From MGBC163016 sp964462135 (GTDB lineage Bacteria > Actinomycetota > Coriobacteriia > Coriobacteriales > Eggerthellaceae), in assembly GCA_964462135.1 (NCBI GenBank), contig CAYWWK010000005.1, positions 1 through 64,000 on the forward strand: a stretch of 64,000 nt of DNA, given 5' to 3'. Positions 41,623 to 50,609 of the stretch are shown here, one piece after another. The stretch's first letter is position 1; every line of letters starts with the position of its first letter. Position numbers and translations under genes: made by a program. The notes below the pieces were generated by a model. The model was not told the DNA's origin, did not search any database, and saw only the letters and a program-made list of their open reading frames with translations.

Positions 41623-42936
41623 ATGAGCACCGCGGCAGGACAGGCGGTCGGCCCCGTGTCATCGGGCATCAAGCCAGATCCCCCGGGACGGGGAGTGGGA
41701 AAGGCTCCTCTCTGGACGAAGGATTTCGTCGTGGGCACGCTCACGAACTTCGTCCTGTCCTGCAATTACTTCATGCTGACGGTGGTGATGACGGCTTATG
41801 CCATGGATGTCTATCATGCACCTGCCGCCCTCGCGGCGTTCTGCGCCAGTATCTTCATCGTCGGTACGCTCATCGCCCGTCTCATTTCGCCTGCACTCAT
41901 GGTGAAACTGCAGCGCAAGCGTCTACTCTTCATCGGCACCGTCTTCGGCTGTGCTGCATCCTGCCTTTATCTGGTGGACACCTCCTTCGCCCTTCTCATG
42001 GGCATCCGCTTTATCCATGGCGTGGCCTACGGGGTGTGTTCCACCACGATTGCCACCATCGTGACCGCCCTCGTTCCCGCATCGCGCAAGGGCGAGGGCA
42101 TCGGCTATTACATGCTTTCCGTCACGTTGGGTGCTGCTATCGGGCCCTTCGCTGGCATACTCATCTCGCGCCATGTCAGCTACGACGTGCTTTTCATCTG
42201 CGCCGCCATCGTTCTGGTCGTGGCGCTGCTCTGTATTCTCGCTCTGCATGCTGACACCAAGGTTCAAACGCCTTCAGAGGCCGAAGAGGAGATCATCGGT
42301 GAGGAACTGGCCGGTTCTTTGGAAGGCAAGCGGGAAGAAGAGGCAGCTAGGCGCGTGTCCAGGCAGCCATGGGGAAGCAGGCTTGACAGGGTTGTCGAAC
42401 GAAGCGCCATTCCCATCTCCGTGGTCAGCTTCCTGATCTTCTTCGGGTATTCGTCTTTGCTAACATTCCTTACCCCCTTCGCTGAATCCGTGGGGCTCAC
42501 GCGTGCTGCAAGTGTGTTCTTCATCGTATATGCCTTGAGCATGCTCGCAACGCGCCCCTTCACCGGGCGCGCGTTCGACCGGCGTGGTCCCTTGCTGGTC
42601 ATGACGCCGGCATTCGTCTCCTTCTCTGCGGGGATGGTCATGCTGGCGTTCGCCTCGAATGACTGGATGATCTTAGGAAGCGGTCTTCTATGTGGCTATG
42701 GGGTGGGCACCGTTCAGTCCTGCGGCCTTGCCATGGCTGTCAAGAAGGCTTCCGATGAGCGCCTGAGCATCGCGAACGCCACGTTCTACATGTTCTTGGA
42801 CATGGGTGTGGGAGTGGGACCACTGCTGCTTGGCTTGGCAGTGCCTGTGATTGGCTATTCGTGGATGTATGTGGCCATGGCAGGGGTGGGGCTTTTGGCT
42901 CTTGTCGTATTCCTCATCGTGCGCAAGCGGTATTGA
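41623..42936 (+). CDS. MFS transporter (drug/sugar efflux type)
   Basis: A 437-residue protein with 12 predicted helices and a long charged central loop (SEAEEEIIGEELAGSLEGKR). LIARLISPALMVKLQRKRLL is the loop 2-3 signature region and RPFTGRAFDRRGPLLVM its second-half counterpart; FIHGVAYGVCSTTIATIVTA fits motif C-like exporters such as YfcJ/NreB. It has no strong ribosome site and starts right after uspA. It ends three bases before the convergent ABC gene. Substrate unknown. Confidence 0.87.
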   Translation: MSTAAGQAVGPVSSGIKPDPPGRGVGKAPLWTKDFVVGTLTNFVLSCNYFMLTVVMTAYAMDVYHAPAALAAFCASIFIVGTLIARLISPALMVKLQRKRLLFIGTVFGCAASCLYLVDTSFALLMGIRFIHGVAYGVCSTTIATIVTALVPASRKGEGIGYYMLSVTLGAAIGPFAGILISRHVSYDVLFICAAIVLVVALLCILALHADTKVQTPSEAEEEIIGEELAGSLEGKREEEAARRVSRQPWGSRLDRVVERSAIPISVVSFLIFFGYSSLLTFLTPFAESVGLTRAASVFFIVYALSMLATRPFTGRAFDRRGPLLVMTPAFVSFSAGMVMLAFASNDWMILGSGLLCGYGVGTVQSCGLAMAVKKASDERLSIANATFYMFLDMGVGVGPLLLGLAVPVIGYSWMYVAMAGVGLLALVVFLIVRKRY

Positions 42937-42939
42937 TCC

Positions 42940-44745
42940 CTACTCCAAGAAGGCTCCGGTCTGCCTGTTCCAAAGGCTGGCATATTCGCCATCCTGCGCA
43001 AGCAGTTCCTCATGGGTGCCATCCTCTGCGATGGTGCCATCGTGCAACACCACGATGCGATCCAAGGATGCCACGGTGGACAGGCGATGTGCCACCACGA
43101 TGGTGGTACGATCTGCCATCAGCTTGCGCAGCGCATCCTGTACCAGTGCCTCACTTTCGGAATCCAAGGCGCTGGTGGCCTCGTCCAGCACCAGGATGGG
43201 TGCGTCGGTAAGCATGGCTCGCGCGATGGCGATGCGCTGGCGCTGTCCCCCTGAGAGTTTCACGCCGCGCTCTCCCGTGAGCGTGTCGAAGCCTTGGGGC
43301 AGCCGTTCGATGAACTCAAGGGCATTCGCCCGTTCAGCTGCGGCGCGGATTTCCTCGAAGGTGGCATCTGGTCGTCCATAGGCGATGTTCTCGGAGATGG
43401 TGCGATGGAACAGCATGGCTTCCTGGGGCACGTAGGCTATGTTGCGCCTGAGGCTTTGCTGTGTCACTTTCGCCACGCTCTGCCCATCCACGAGGATCTG
43501 GCCCTGCTGGATATCAGCCAGGCGCAGCAGCAGTTTGGTCAGTGTGGTCTTGCCGGCTCCGCTCATGCCCACCAGACCCACACGCTGGCCGGCGGGAATA
43601 TGCAGGTCGAAATCATCGAACACCACTGTTTCCACGCCGCCATCGGTATAGCTGAAGCCGATGTCTTCGAAGTCTATGTCACCCAATTCCACCACCAGTG
43701 GCTTTGCATCAGGCGCATCAGCCACGAGTTGCGGCTCGTCAAGGACCGCCGTCATGCCGCTGGCGTCCCCAAAGACCTGATTCAGCCGCTGGAGGCCCGT
43801 GTTGATGAAGTTGAACTGGTTCGTCAGCGTATAGGTGTAGGTGAACATCATCACAAGCGTGCCCGGCGAAATGCCGAACCACGCGTTGCCGCCTGCGATG
43901 AACACGGTGACGACGCTCATGATGACCACCGTGATGCAGGCAGTGATGACGCCGCGTGCGATGGATGACATCATGCGCTTCGAGTCGCGGGCAACCACAT
44001 CGCGATTGGCGGCATCGAACAGGTCCCGCTCGTAGTCCTCACGCCCGCAGGTCTTCACGGCCAGGATGTTGGTTACCGCATCGGACAGTTCTCCTGACAG
44101 GCGGTTCTGCGCGGCCGCGGCCTTTTCGTTCAGATGTAGGATGCGTTTGTACATGAGGTAGGACACACTGGCATAGACCACCAAAAGCACCATTAAGACG
44201 GCAACATAGGCTGGCACCAACGGCAGCAGCAGCGTGCACGTGAACACCACCGAGCAGATGACGGGCAGGAAGGGGAAGGTGATGGTGTTCATCAGCAGTG
44301 TATAAGCGCTCATGAACTTCGATGTCTGGCTGACCAAGGTTCCGCCGAAGCGGCTGGAATGGAACGACATGGACTGGTTCGAAAGCGCGTCGAAGGCCAT
44401 GGTGGCCAGATCGTAGTTCGCGGCAATCTGGAGCTTCCAAGCGGTCAGGTCTTGAAGCTTGCTGCATGCTTGGCCAAACACATTGATGAGGATCAGCGCG
44501 GCGATGTAGGGACCGAACACGGGAAACACCTGATCGGGGGAGACGGAACCGGCACTGACGCGGTCCACGATCAAGCTCATCACATAGGGGTTGCCATAGG
44601 TGAGCAGCCCCACGAACCCAATGGTGGACGCAAGCAGTCCCAAGAACAGGCCAAGATGCTTGCGCGTTGCTATCCAGAAGAAATGCAGGGTACGACGCGT
44701 CAGCGTTCCCTTTGGCTGGTCCTTGCTCTTCATGGTGTTTGGCAT
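42940..44745 (-). CDS. ABC exporter, fused membrane and ATPase domains
   Basis: A 601-residue half-transporter that would work as a dimer. Six membrane helices (about 30-320) precede an ATPase domain with Walker A GMSGAGKT, signature LSGGQRQR, Walker B ILVLDEATSAL and switch His in VVAHRLSTVA. It belongs to the multidrug/lipid exporter group. AAAGGAAGCGG precedes ATG on the minus strand. It is divergent from the sodium-dependent transporter; the 125-base gap has no obvious operator. Confidence 0.92.
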   Translation of the reverse strand: MPNTMKSKDQPKGTLTRRTLHFFWIATRKHLGLFLGLLASTIGFVGLLTYGNPYVMSLIVDRVSAGSVSPDQVFPVFGPYIAALILINVFGQACSKLQDLTAWKLQIAANYDLATMAFDALSNQSMSFHSSRFGGTLVSQTSKFMSAYTLLMNTITFPFLPVICSVVFTCTLLLPLVPAYVAVLMVLLVVYASVSYLMYKRILHLNEKAAAAQNRLSGELSDAVTNILAVKTCGREDYERDLFDAANRDVVARDSKRMMSSIARGVITACITVVIMSVVTVFIAGGNAWFGISPGTLVMMFTYTYTLTNQFNFINTGLQRLNQVFGDASGMTAVLDEPQLVADAPDAKPLVVELGDIDFEDIGFSYTDGGVETVVFDDFDLHIPAGQRVGLVGMSGAGKTTLTKLLLRLADIQQGQILVDGQSVAKVTQQSLRRNIAYVPQEAMLFHRTISENIAYGRPDATFEEIRAAAERANALEFIERLPQGFDTLTGERGVKLSGGQRQRIAIARAMLTDAPILVLDEATSALDSESEALVQDALRKLMADRTTIVVAHRLSTVASLDRIVVLHDGTIAEDGTHEELLAQDGEYASLWNRQTGAFLE

Positions 44746-44870
44746 CCGCTTCCTTTTCTACTGGTTACATCCACTTCATGGATTGTAGCCGTCTTGGTTT
44801 CATCGCGTACAATAATGCCGTTTGAGTCCATCCAATCTGTGTTGGATTCAATGAAGGCAAGAGGAAATGG

Positions 44871-46256
44871 GTGGGCATGGCACGCGAACAGTTCAAATCT
44901 CGTTTGGGCTTCATCTTGATATCTGCCGGTTGCGCCGTTGGTCTGGGAAATGTGTGGCGCTTTCCGTACATCGTTGGCGAATATGGCGGAGCTGCCTTCA
45001 TCATCCTGTACCTGATCTTCCTGGTGGCGCTTGGCATACCCATCATGGTGATGGAGTTCGCGGTAGGGCGCGCGTCCCGAAAGGGAATCGCGCGGGCATT
45101 CAACGAGTTGGAGCCGAAGGGTTCGCATTGGCACATCTTCAAGTGGATCGGATTCTGTGGCTTGTATCTGCTGATGATGTTCTACACCACCGTCGCGGGG
45201 TGGATGCTCTGCTACATCCCGAAGATGGCGGTGACGCCCTTCGGTGCTGGCTTTGATGTGACGGGTATGTTCGACGCAATGCTGGCTGACCCCGCTGAAC
45301 TGGTCGGCTGGATGGTCGTTGCCTGTTTGATCTCGCTGCTTGTCTGCTCATTGGGACTGCAGAAAGGTGTCGAGCGCATCACGAAGGTCATGATGGTCTG
45401 CCTGCTGGCGCTCATCGGCATCCTTGCCATTCGCGCCTGCACACTGCCCGGAGCGGGGGAGGGCATCGCCTTCTACCTGCTGCCCGACTTTAGCAGGCTG
45501 TTCGCCAGCCCACAGCAGTTCTTCGATGCAACCTATGCTGCCTTGGGTCAAGCATTCTTCACGCTTTCCATCGGCATCGGTTCTATGGAGATCTTCGGCA
45601 GCTACATCGATAAGAAGTACTCTCTCATGGGGGAGGCCGTCCGTATCGCCGGACTTGATACATTCGTCGCCGTAGCCACCGGTCTCATCATCTTCCCTGC
45701 CTGCTTCGCATTCGCGGTGTCTCCCGATTCAGGCCCGGGCCTCGTGTTCATCACGCTGCCTGCGGTTTTCGAACAGATGTGGATGGGAAACCTCTGGGCG
45801 ACGCTCTTCTTCGTCTTCATGGGCTTCGCTGCCATTTCCACGGTGATCGCGGTCTTCGAAGGCATCCTGTCATTCTGGATGGATCAGTGGGGGATGAGCC
45901 GACGCAAGGCGGTGATCATCAACTGCATTCTGATCCCGGTGCTTTCGCTGCCCTGCGCTTTGGGATTCAACGTGTGGTCTGGAGTGGAGCTACCGGGCAT
46001 AGGCAACATCCAGGCGATCGAGGACTTCTTGGTGTCGAACAATCTTCTGGTCATCGGCTCGTTCGTATTCGTGCTGTTCTGCGTGCTCAAGCGCGGGTGG
46101 GGTTGGGATCGGTTCCTGGCAGAGGCGAATGAGGGCAAAGGCCTCAAGTTTCCCAAGTGGCTGCATAACTGGATGCGCATCGGCGTGCCCGCGCTCATCG
46201 TCATCATCTTCATCATGGGCTGGCTGCCCCTCATCCAAACATGGATCAGTGGTTGA
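44871..46256 (+). CDS. Sodium-dependent neurotransmitter-symporter (NSS) family transporter
   Basis: A 461-residue protein with 11 or 12 helices. RLGFILISAGCAVGLGNVWR followed by FPYIVGEYGGAAF is the unmistakable NSS start (unwound helix 1 and the sodium site), and the length fits bacterial NSS proteins such as TnaT or MhsT. They import amino acids with sodium. GTG 44871 has better spacing to GAGGAA than ATG 44877. Substrate, possibly a hydrophobic amino acid, is not determined. Confidence 0.92.
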   Translation: MGMAREQFKSRLGFILISAGCAVGLGNVWRFPYIVGEYGGAAFIILYLIFLVALGIPIMVMEFAVGRASRKGIARAFNELEPKGSHWHIFKWIGFCGLYLLMMFYTTVAGWMLCYIPKMAVTPFGAGFDVTGMFDAMLADPAELVGWMVVACLISLLVCSLGLQKGVERITKVMMVCLLALIGILAIRACTLPGAGEGIAFYLLPDFSRLFASPQQFFDATYAALGQAFFTLSIGIGSMEIFGSYIDKKYSLMGEAVRIAGLDTFVAVATGLIIFPACFAFAVSPDSGPGLVFITLPAVFEQMWMGNLWATLFFVFMGFAAISTVIAVFEGILSFWMDQWGMSRRKAVIINCILIPVLSLPCALGFNVWSGVELPGIGNIQAIEDFLVSNNLLVIGSFVFVLFCVLKRGWGWDRFLAEANEGKGLKFPKWLHNWMRIGVPALIVIIFIMGWLPLIQTWISG

Positions 46257-46276
46257 AAGATTGAGATCGCGCCAAT

Positions 46277-47071
46277 CTAGCCCAGAGCCACATCCAGCAC
46301 CATCATCAGCGTAAACCCAATGGCCACGCCAATGGTGCCGATGTTCGTGTGGTGGCCGCTTTGCGTTTCGGGGATCAGCTCTTCGGTGACCACGTACATC
46401 ATGGCGCCGGCTGCAAAGGAGAGGATATAGGGGAGCGCTGGGGTGGCCAGGCCGGTGACGGCAAGCATCAGCAGGGCGCCCAAAGGCTCCACCGCACCAC
46501 AGGCCGTGCCCGCTCCGAATGCCTTCAGTCGGGAGAATCCATTCGACATGAGCGGCAGTGAGACCACTGCGCCTTCGGGTATGTTCTGGATGGCGATGCC
46601 CACGGAAAGCGCCAGAACCGCTGGCAGGGCGATGTTCGGGTCTCCCGCCAGAAAGCCCGCGAGGACGGCTCCCACGGCCATGCCCTCTGGCAGGTTGTGG
46701 ATGGCCAAGGCGAACAGCATCATGGTGGGTTTCTTGAGACCGGTGCGCACTCCCTCTGGCTCATCTGAGCCTACATGCATATGCGGGGTGAAATGGTCTA
46801 TCAGCAGCAGGGCGAACATGCCAAGGAGAAAGCCGACCGTTGCTGGAAGCCACGCGGGAAGAGGGCCAGTCTCGGACGCTTCGATGGCGGGAATGATCAG
46901 GCTCCAGACGCTGGCCGCTATCATGACGCCTGCAGCGAAACCCAAGAGCGCCTTCTGAAAGCGCTCGCCCATGCCGTCCTTGAGGAAGAAGACGAGTGCT
47001 GCACCAAGCGTGTTCCCTGCGAAGGGAACGATGAGTGCCAGGCAAAGGGCCAGTGTTGCGGTTGCTTCCAT
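46277..47071 (-). CDS. ZIP-family metal transporter (GufA-like)
   Basis: The protein has 264 residues from ATG 47071 with AAGGAGA upstream; a longer frame to 47182 adds non-homologous residues. Metal-site motifs are FALAIHNLPEGMAVGAVL and ALSVGIAIQNIPEGAVVSL; the second has Q in place of H, the pattern of the GufA subgroup. The His-rich loop of the other ZIP (38.9 kb) is short here (HFTPHMHVG). It imports divalent metal. It is convergent with the NSS transporter. Confidence 0.9.
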   Translation of the reverse strand: MEATATLALCLALIVPFAGNTLGAALVFFLKDGMGERFQKALLGFAAGVMIAASVWSLIIPAIEASETGPLPAWLPATVGFLLGMFALLLIDHFTPHMHVGSDEPEGVRTGLKKPTMMLFALAIHNLPEGMAVGAVLAGFLAGDPNIALPAVLALSVGIAIQNIPEGAVVSLPLMSNGFSRLKAFGAGTACGAVEPLGALLMLAVTGLATPALPYILSFAAGAMMYVVTEELIPETQSGHHTNIGTIGVAIGFTLMMVLDVALG

Positions 47072-47203
47072 GATCTCCTTTCTGCATCTTGTGAGAGTAT
47101 GCACCCAAATTCGTTTTGTCGCCATGTGAACCTCATGCTGCTGCACAACTGCAATGAAGATGGGATCGCCCTGATCGTCCACGAAGGCCCCTAACGCAGG
47201 CTC

Positions 47204-47346
47204 GTAGCGCAGGCTTTAGCCTGCGATTGCGAAGCGGCGGCTTGCCTTCACCTCGAACCATCCCTCGGCACGTCCCGTAGCGCAGGCTTCAGCCTGCGGC
47301 CTTCGGGAGCGATTCCCAATCTTCGTAGCGCAGGCTTCAGCCTGCG
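47204..47346. repeat. Three REP-like palindromes
   Basis: GTAG followed by CGCAGGCTTTAGCCTGCG lies at 47204-47225, and GTAG followed by CGCAGGCTTCAGCCTGCG at 47277-47298 and 47325-47346, all in the same orientation. Between and after them is a recurring GCGAAGCGG motif. They fill the gap between the ZIP gene and the MerR promoter. Confidence 0.82.
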
Positions 47347-47435
47347 TCCGCGAAGCGGTAACCTGCCCCACCCGGATAAGGCCTCCTCTTCACAATCGCA
47401 AAATGGACATCCTGCACGCATCCTCAACGCACCTC

Positions 47436-47466
47436 TTGACCTTAGGGCTGCCCCAACGTTTACACT
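47436..47466 (+). promoter_or_regulatory. MerR-type autoregulated promoter
   Basis: TTGACC (47436-47441) and TACACT (47461-47466) are 19 bases apart, with a near-perfect inverted repeat TTAGGG/CCCCAA at 47442-47456. The gene behind it is itself a MerR protein, so it probably controls itself. The leader must be very short, since AGGAGGT starts about ten bases later. Confidence 0.75.
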
Positions 47467-47488
47467 GCCTTCGAGGAGGTGTAACGGG

Positions 47489-48535
47489 ATGGAACTCTAC
47501 AGCGTCAAGCAAGTCATGGAGATAACCGGTGTGAGCCGTGACATGCTGATCGACTACGAGAAGCGGGGGCTCTTGCACCCCATCCGCACGGGCGACGTGG
47601 CGAACAACCGCCGCATGTATCGGGAAGAGGATATCGACGAGCTCGGCAAGATCGTCGCTCTGCGGGCCTACGAGTTCAGCTTGGATGACATCGGGCGCAT
47701 CTTGGGCGACGAAGATGCGGATGTCTGCAGCATTCTGGAGGAGAAGCTGGAAGAACTTCGGCGCAAGGAGAACCATCTGCGCAATCTCATCCTATTCGCC
47801 AAGTTCGTCGACATCACCGATACGGATCTGTTCGCCGGTCTTCTACAGGGTCCGGAGGATATCGATGCCTATGCGGATGCTGTTCGGGAAACAGAGACAT
47901 ACCGGGTGGCTGTGGAGAGGATGCAGAGTCGTACGGATGAAGAGACAGAGCAGATGGTCAAAGAACTCTACGACATCATCTGTGGACTGGTCACGCTGGA
48001 GGAAACAGATGGGTTTCGCGGAGTGGAACGTCAGATTGATGCCTATTTCGCTTGGTGGAACGAGAACGTTGCCCCACTGGAAGACCTAGGCTATCTCGGT
48101 TTCTGGGCCATCTTCGAAGATAACGAGCTGCTTCCAGCCATTGCTGAGACGATAGGAGAAGAATCTACATCATCTACGTTGCAGATGTCCGCCTTCTACG
48201 TATGCATGAAACGGCTGATGCTGAAGACGCAGGATGACATCAGCAGAGTGGTGAAGGTGGCTGATGTGGATGTAGTGGCGGCTTTGGAAGAAGCGGACCC
48301 GCTCGTTGGGGCCATTGGTGAAGCGATGCTTGGTGATGACGAAATCATGCTCACTAAGGATGTGCAGGACCTCTGTCTGTCGGTGCTTGATTACATGGGC
48401 GGCATCGTGGCCGATGAGGAACTCATGGCTTATCTGGATCCTCGAAAGGACATTCTGCTTGATCGGGATGCTCTTGCGAAAGCATCCAGTCTTCTGAGGC
48501 TGTTGCCTGTCGAAGACGAGAAAGATGGACGTTAG
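47489..48535 (+). CDS. MerR-family regulator with long effector domain
   Basis: The protein has 348 residues. The HTH is YSVKQVMEITGVSRDMLIDY followed by EKRGLLHP; a coiled coil (about 75-105) leads to a roughly 230-residue C-terminal part, mostly helical and acidic, that I do not match to a known ligand domain. EGAG-type metal ligands of CueR/ZntR are absent. AGGAGGT precedes ATG 47489. The promoter arrangement shows self-regulation; no other target is adjacent, as the next gene is convergent and overlaps the end by four bases. Confidence 0.82.
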   Translation: MELYSVKQVMEITGVSRDMLIDYEKRGLLHPIRTGDVANNRRMYREEDIDELGKIVALRAYEFSLDDIGRILGDEDADVCSILEEKLEELRRKENHLRNLILFAKFVDITDTDLFAGLLQGPEDIDAYADAVRETETYRVAVERMQSRTDEETEQMVKELYDIICGLVTLEETDGFRGVERQIDAYFAWWNENVAPLEDLGYLGFWAIFEDNELLPAIAETIGEESTSSTLQMSAFYVCMKRLMLKTQDDISRVVKVADVDVVAALEEADPLVGAIGEAMLGDDEIMLTKDVQDLCLSVLDYMGGIVADEELMAYLDPRKDILLDRDALAKASSLLRLLPVEDEKDGR

Positions 48536-48747
48536 AAGGTGAAGAGGTCTCTGACTTCAATGTCCAGGGCGTCAGCGATGCGGGCCAAGTCGTCAATGCC
48601 CACACCGACGCGACCAGTTTCGATACGCCAGATGTGTGATTTACTGCTGCCGACCATGAGGGCAAGCTTCTCCTGGGAAAGCCCTTGGTTCTCGCGCCGG
48701 GTTCGGATGGCGTTTCCCAACGCAGCGCGTTTCTGAGTGATATCCAT
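48532..48747 (-). CDS. XRE-family HTH regulator (71 aa)
   Basis: A minimal Cro/CI-type repressor: RTRRENQGLSQEKLALMVGS followed by SKSHIWRIETGRV, then DDLARIADALDIEVRDLF. Nothing follows the HTH. It is divergent from the zinc-ribbon/SPFH operon, and a perfect GGCTTCA/TGAAGCC repeat (48780-48797) lies 33 bases upstream of its start. It is thus the likely regulator of that operon and marks the left edge of the AT-richer region. Confidence 0.85.
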   Translation of the reverse strand: MDITQKRAALGNAIRTRRENQGLSQEKLALMVGSSKSHIWRIETGRVGVGIDDLARIADALDIEVRDLFTF

Positions 48748-48779
48748 GCCTAAAGCCTATGTGTTAGACTTCATCAAAC

Positions 48780-48797
48780 GGCTTCAAATATGAAGCC
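48780..48797. promoter_or_regulatory. Candidate XRE operator
   Basis: GGCTTCA (48780-48786) and TGAAGCC (48791-48797) are perfect 7-bp arms around AATA. A further ACTTCA half-site precedes at 48768-48773. It lies in the 87-base gap between the divergent xre gene and the zinc-ribbon/SPFH operon. Confidence 0.6.
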
Positions 48798-48834
48798 AAT
48801 AACTATAGAAGGACTTGCCGAAAGAGAATTGTCA

Positions 48835-49446
48835 ATGGCGAAAATCAATCTCTTGCCCAACGAAGCGATCATACTTCGCGACTCGCAGATGAAGCATGAT
48901 CGAGGTAAAGGCTATTGCTCTGAGCTTGATGAACTCGTTTTGACCAATCAAGCTCTGATTGTGGTTCACAAGGGCATGCTGGGCATGGCGAAGGACATAC
49001 AGCGATTTCCTCTCGATCAAGTGGTCATTGCGAATGGGTCTCCTCGCGTGGTGATTGGCATGTCTCAGGAAAGCAAACGGCAGTTACACGTGTACTTTCT
49101 GCACGGTATCGAAGCTTTCTCCCTTGGGGAATCCGATGAAGACGCGCAGGGCGGTCTGCTTGATCTCTTATTCGTCTCAGCAAAGGAGAAAGAGGATCGT
49201 AATCTGCACCAATGGCAGGCTGCGATTACACAAGCGGTTATGGCGCTTCCTCAAAACGCTCGCACCGCCACTCCGCAGGTGCCCGTTGCGTCCGTAAGTG
49301 CGGTGAGTAGTGAATCCGCAGTTGGCGATGCTGGAACTCATGCTGTGCATGTCACAAAGAAATGCATTGGCTGTATGGCACCTCTATCGGGAGTGCAGGG
49401 TCAGAAGGTTGCTTGCAAGTATTGCGATACCGAGCAGGCGCTATAA
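48835..49446 (+). CDS. PH-like protein with C-terminal zinc ribbon
   Basis: From ATG 48835 the protein has 203 residues. The first 120 alternate strands and short turns (AIILRDSQMKHDRGKGYCSE, ELVLTNQALIVVHKGMLGMA) in a pattern like bacterial PH/GRAM domains. A Ser/Ala/Val linker leads to a zinc ribbon with Cys177, 180, 194 and 197. The ribosome site is weak. The SPFH gene follows 13 bases later. The GC content is clearly below the window's norm. The role is inferred only from its operon: membrane-surface or stress function. Confidence 0.65.
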   Translation: MAKINLLPNEAIILRDSQMKHDRGKGYCSELDELVLTNQALIVVHKGMLGMAKDIQRFPLDQVVIANGSPRVVIGMSQESKRQLHVYFLHGIEAFSLGESDEDAQGGLLDLLFVSAKEKEDRNLHQWQAAITQAVMALPQNARTATPQVPVASVSAVSSESAVGDAGTHAVHVTKKCIGCMAPLSGVQGQKVACKYCDTEQAL

Positions 49447-49459
49447 GAGAGGGCAATCA

Positions 49460-50575
49460 ATGGGAATTCTTAAGGCGGTCTCCGACTCTGTCAGTGGCAC
49501 CTTTGCGGATCAATGGAAGGATATATACACTGCGCGGCCTTTCAACGAGCACGATGCGATTGTTCCTGGAACGCTTAAGAACACCAATCGAGGTCGCGGA
49601 GCGAACCTCTATAGTTCTGACGGTGTTATCACGAATGGCTCCCGGATCTTCGTACCCGAGAACACGGCCGCCTATGTTTTCAGTCAAGCAGGCATTGAGA
49701 CTATCGTTACCGAATCAGGAAACTATGTCTACGAAAGCGGAGAAGAGAGCGTTTTCAGTGATGGTATCGGATCGATCGTCAATCAGGTGGTTCAGCGCGT
49801 TGCTTATGGAGGAGAACCTGTCACCGAGAAGCGCGTCGCTTTCGTCAACTTGCGCGAGATCAGGCATATCCCTTTTGGGACTCACGGCCCGCAAGTCTAC
49901 AATGATCTGTATTACAAATGCGACCTTGAGATTTATTCACACGGGCTTTTCACGATCAAGATCATTGATCCCACGGTATTTCTTCGCAACTTCGTTCCCG
50001 CCAATGTGTTCAACTACTCGTTCGATTATCCCGCTGCTCGCAAGCAAATCATCTCAGAGTTCCTTCAATCATTCATTGTCGCGCTCAATTCGCTTTCGAG
50101 CACATATCGGATTTCGCAGTTACCGGCGCAGGCAACTGAGATTGCAAACAGCGTTGCTACGGATAGAGAGAATGTAGGGAGTTGGCCGGATCGTTTCGGC
50201 TTCAAGGTGACGAAAGTCGCCATTGAGAACATCGAGTTCTCTCCCGATTCTCGCGAACTTGTTCGGAAGTTCTCGGAGCATCGCATGAATATGCAGGCTT
50301 ACGAAGAATCATCACAGCGGGCTTCGAATATCGCCGCGCAGCAGAAGATCGCGCAAGGGATTCAAGACAACGGTCTTGGTGATGGGGGCGGCATGCTCTT
50401 CGGCATGAACCTTGCTCAGGGGTTGACGCCTCGGGGGGAGGAGGTGACGGGTGCGTCCACGTTTTCTTTGGATGAACAGATTGAAGCGGTAAAGAAGCTC
50501 AAAGTACTCCTTGATGAGGGTGTCTTGTCTCCAGAAGAGTTTGAGTCGAAGAAGAAAGAGATCATGGGGCTGTGA
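49460..50575 (+). CDS. SPFH-domain protein with C-terminal SHOCT (YdjI-like)
   Basis: The protein has 371 residues. An N-terminal part (FADQWKDIYTARPFNEHDAI) precedes an SPFH/Band-7 domain (FVPENTAAYVFSQAGIETIV through EIYSHGLFTIKIIDP) and a helical segment; a SHOCT motif ends the chain (LDEQIEAVKKLKVLLDEGVL). It lacks a membrane helix, like Bacillus YdjI, which binds the membrane and recruits PspA. GAGAGGG precedes ATG 49460. The zinc-ribbon neighbours on both sides suggest a membrane-associated complex. Confidence 0.85.
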   Translation: MGILKAVSDSVSGTFADQWKDIYTARPFNEHDAIVPGTLKNTNRGRGANLYSSDGVITNGSRIFVPENTAAYVFSQAGIETIVTESGNYVYESGEESVFSDGIGSIVNQVVQRVAYGGEPVTEKRVAFVNLREIRHIPFGTHGPQVYNDLYYKCDLEIYSHGLFTIKIIDPTVFLRNFVPANVFNYSFDYPAARKQIISEFLQSFIVALNSLSSTYRISQLPAQATEIANSVATDRENVGSWPDRFGFKVTKVAIENIEFSPDSRELVRKFSEHRMNMQAYEESSQRASNIAAQQKIAQGIQDNGLGDGGGMLFGMNLAQGLTPRGEEVTGASTFSLDEQIEAVKKLKVLLDEGVLSPEEFESKKKEIMGL

Positions 50576-50609
50576 GATCTCCCCAGCATATGAAGAGGAG
50601 GAATAGAAC

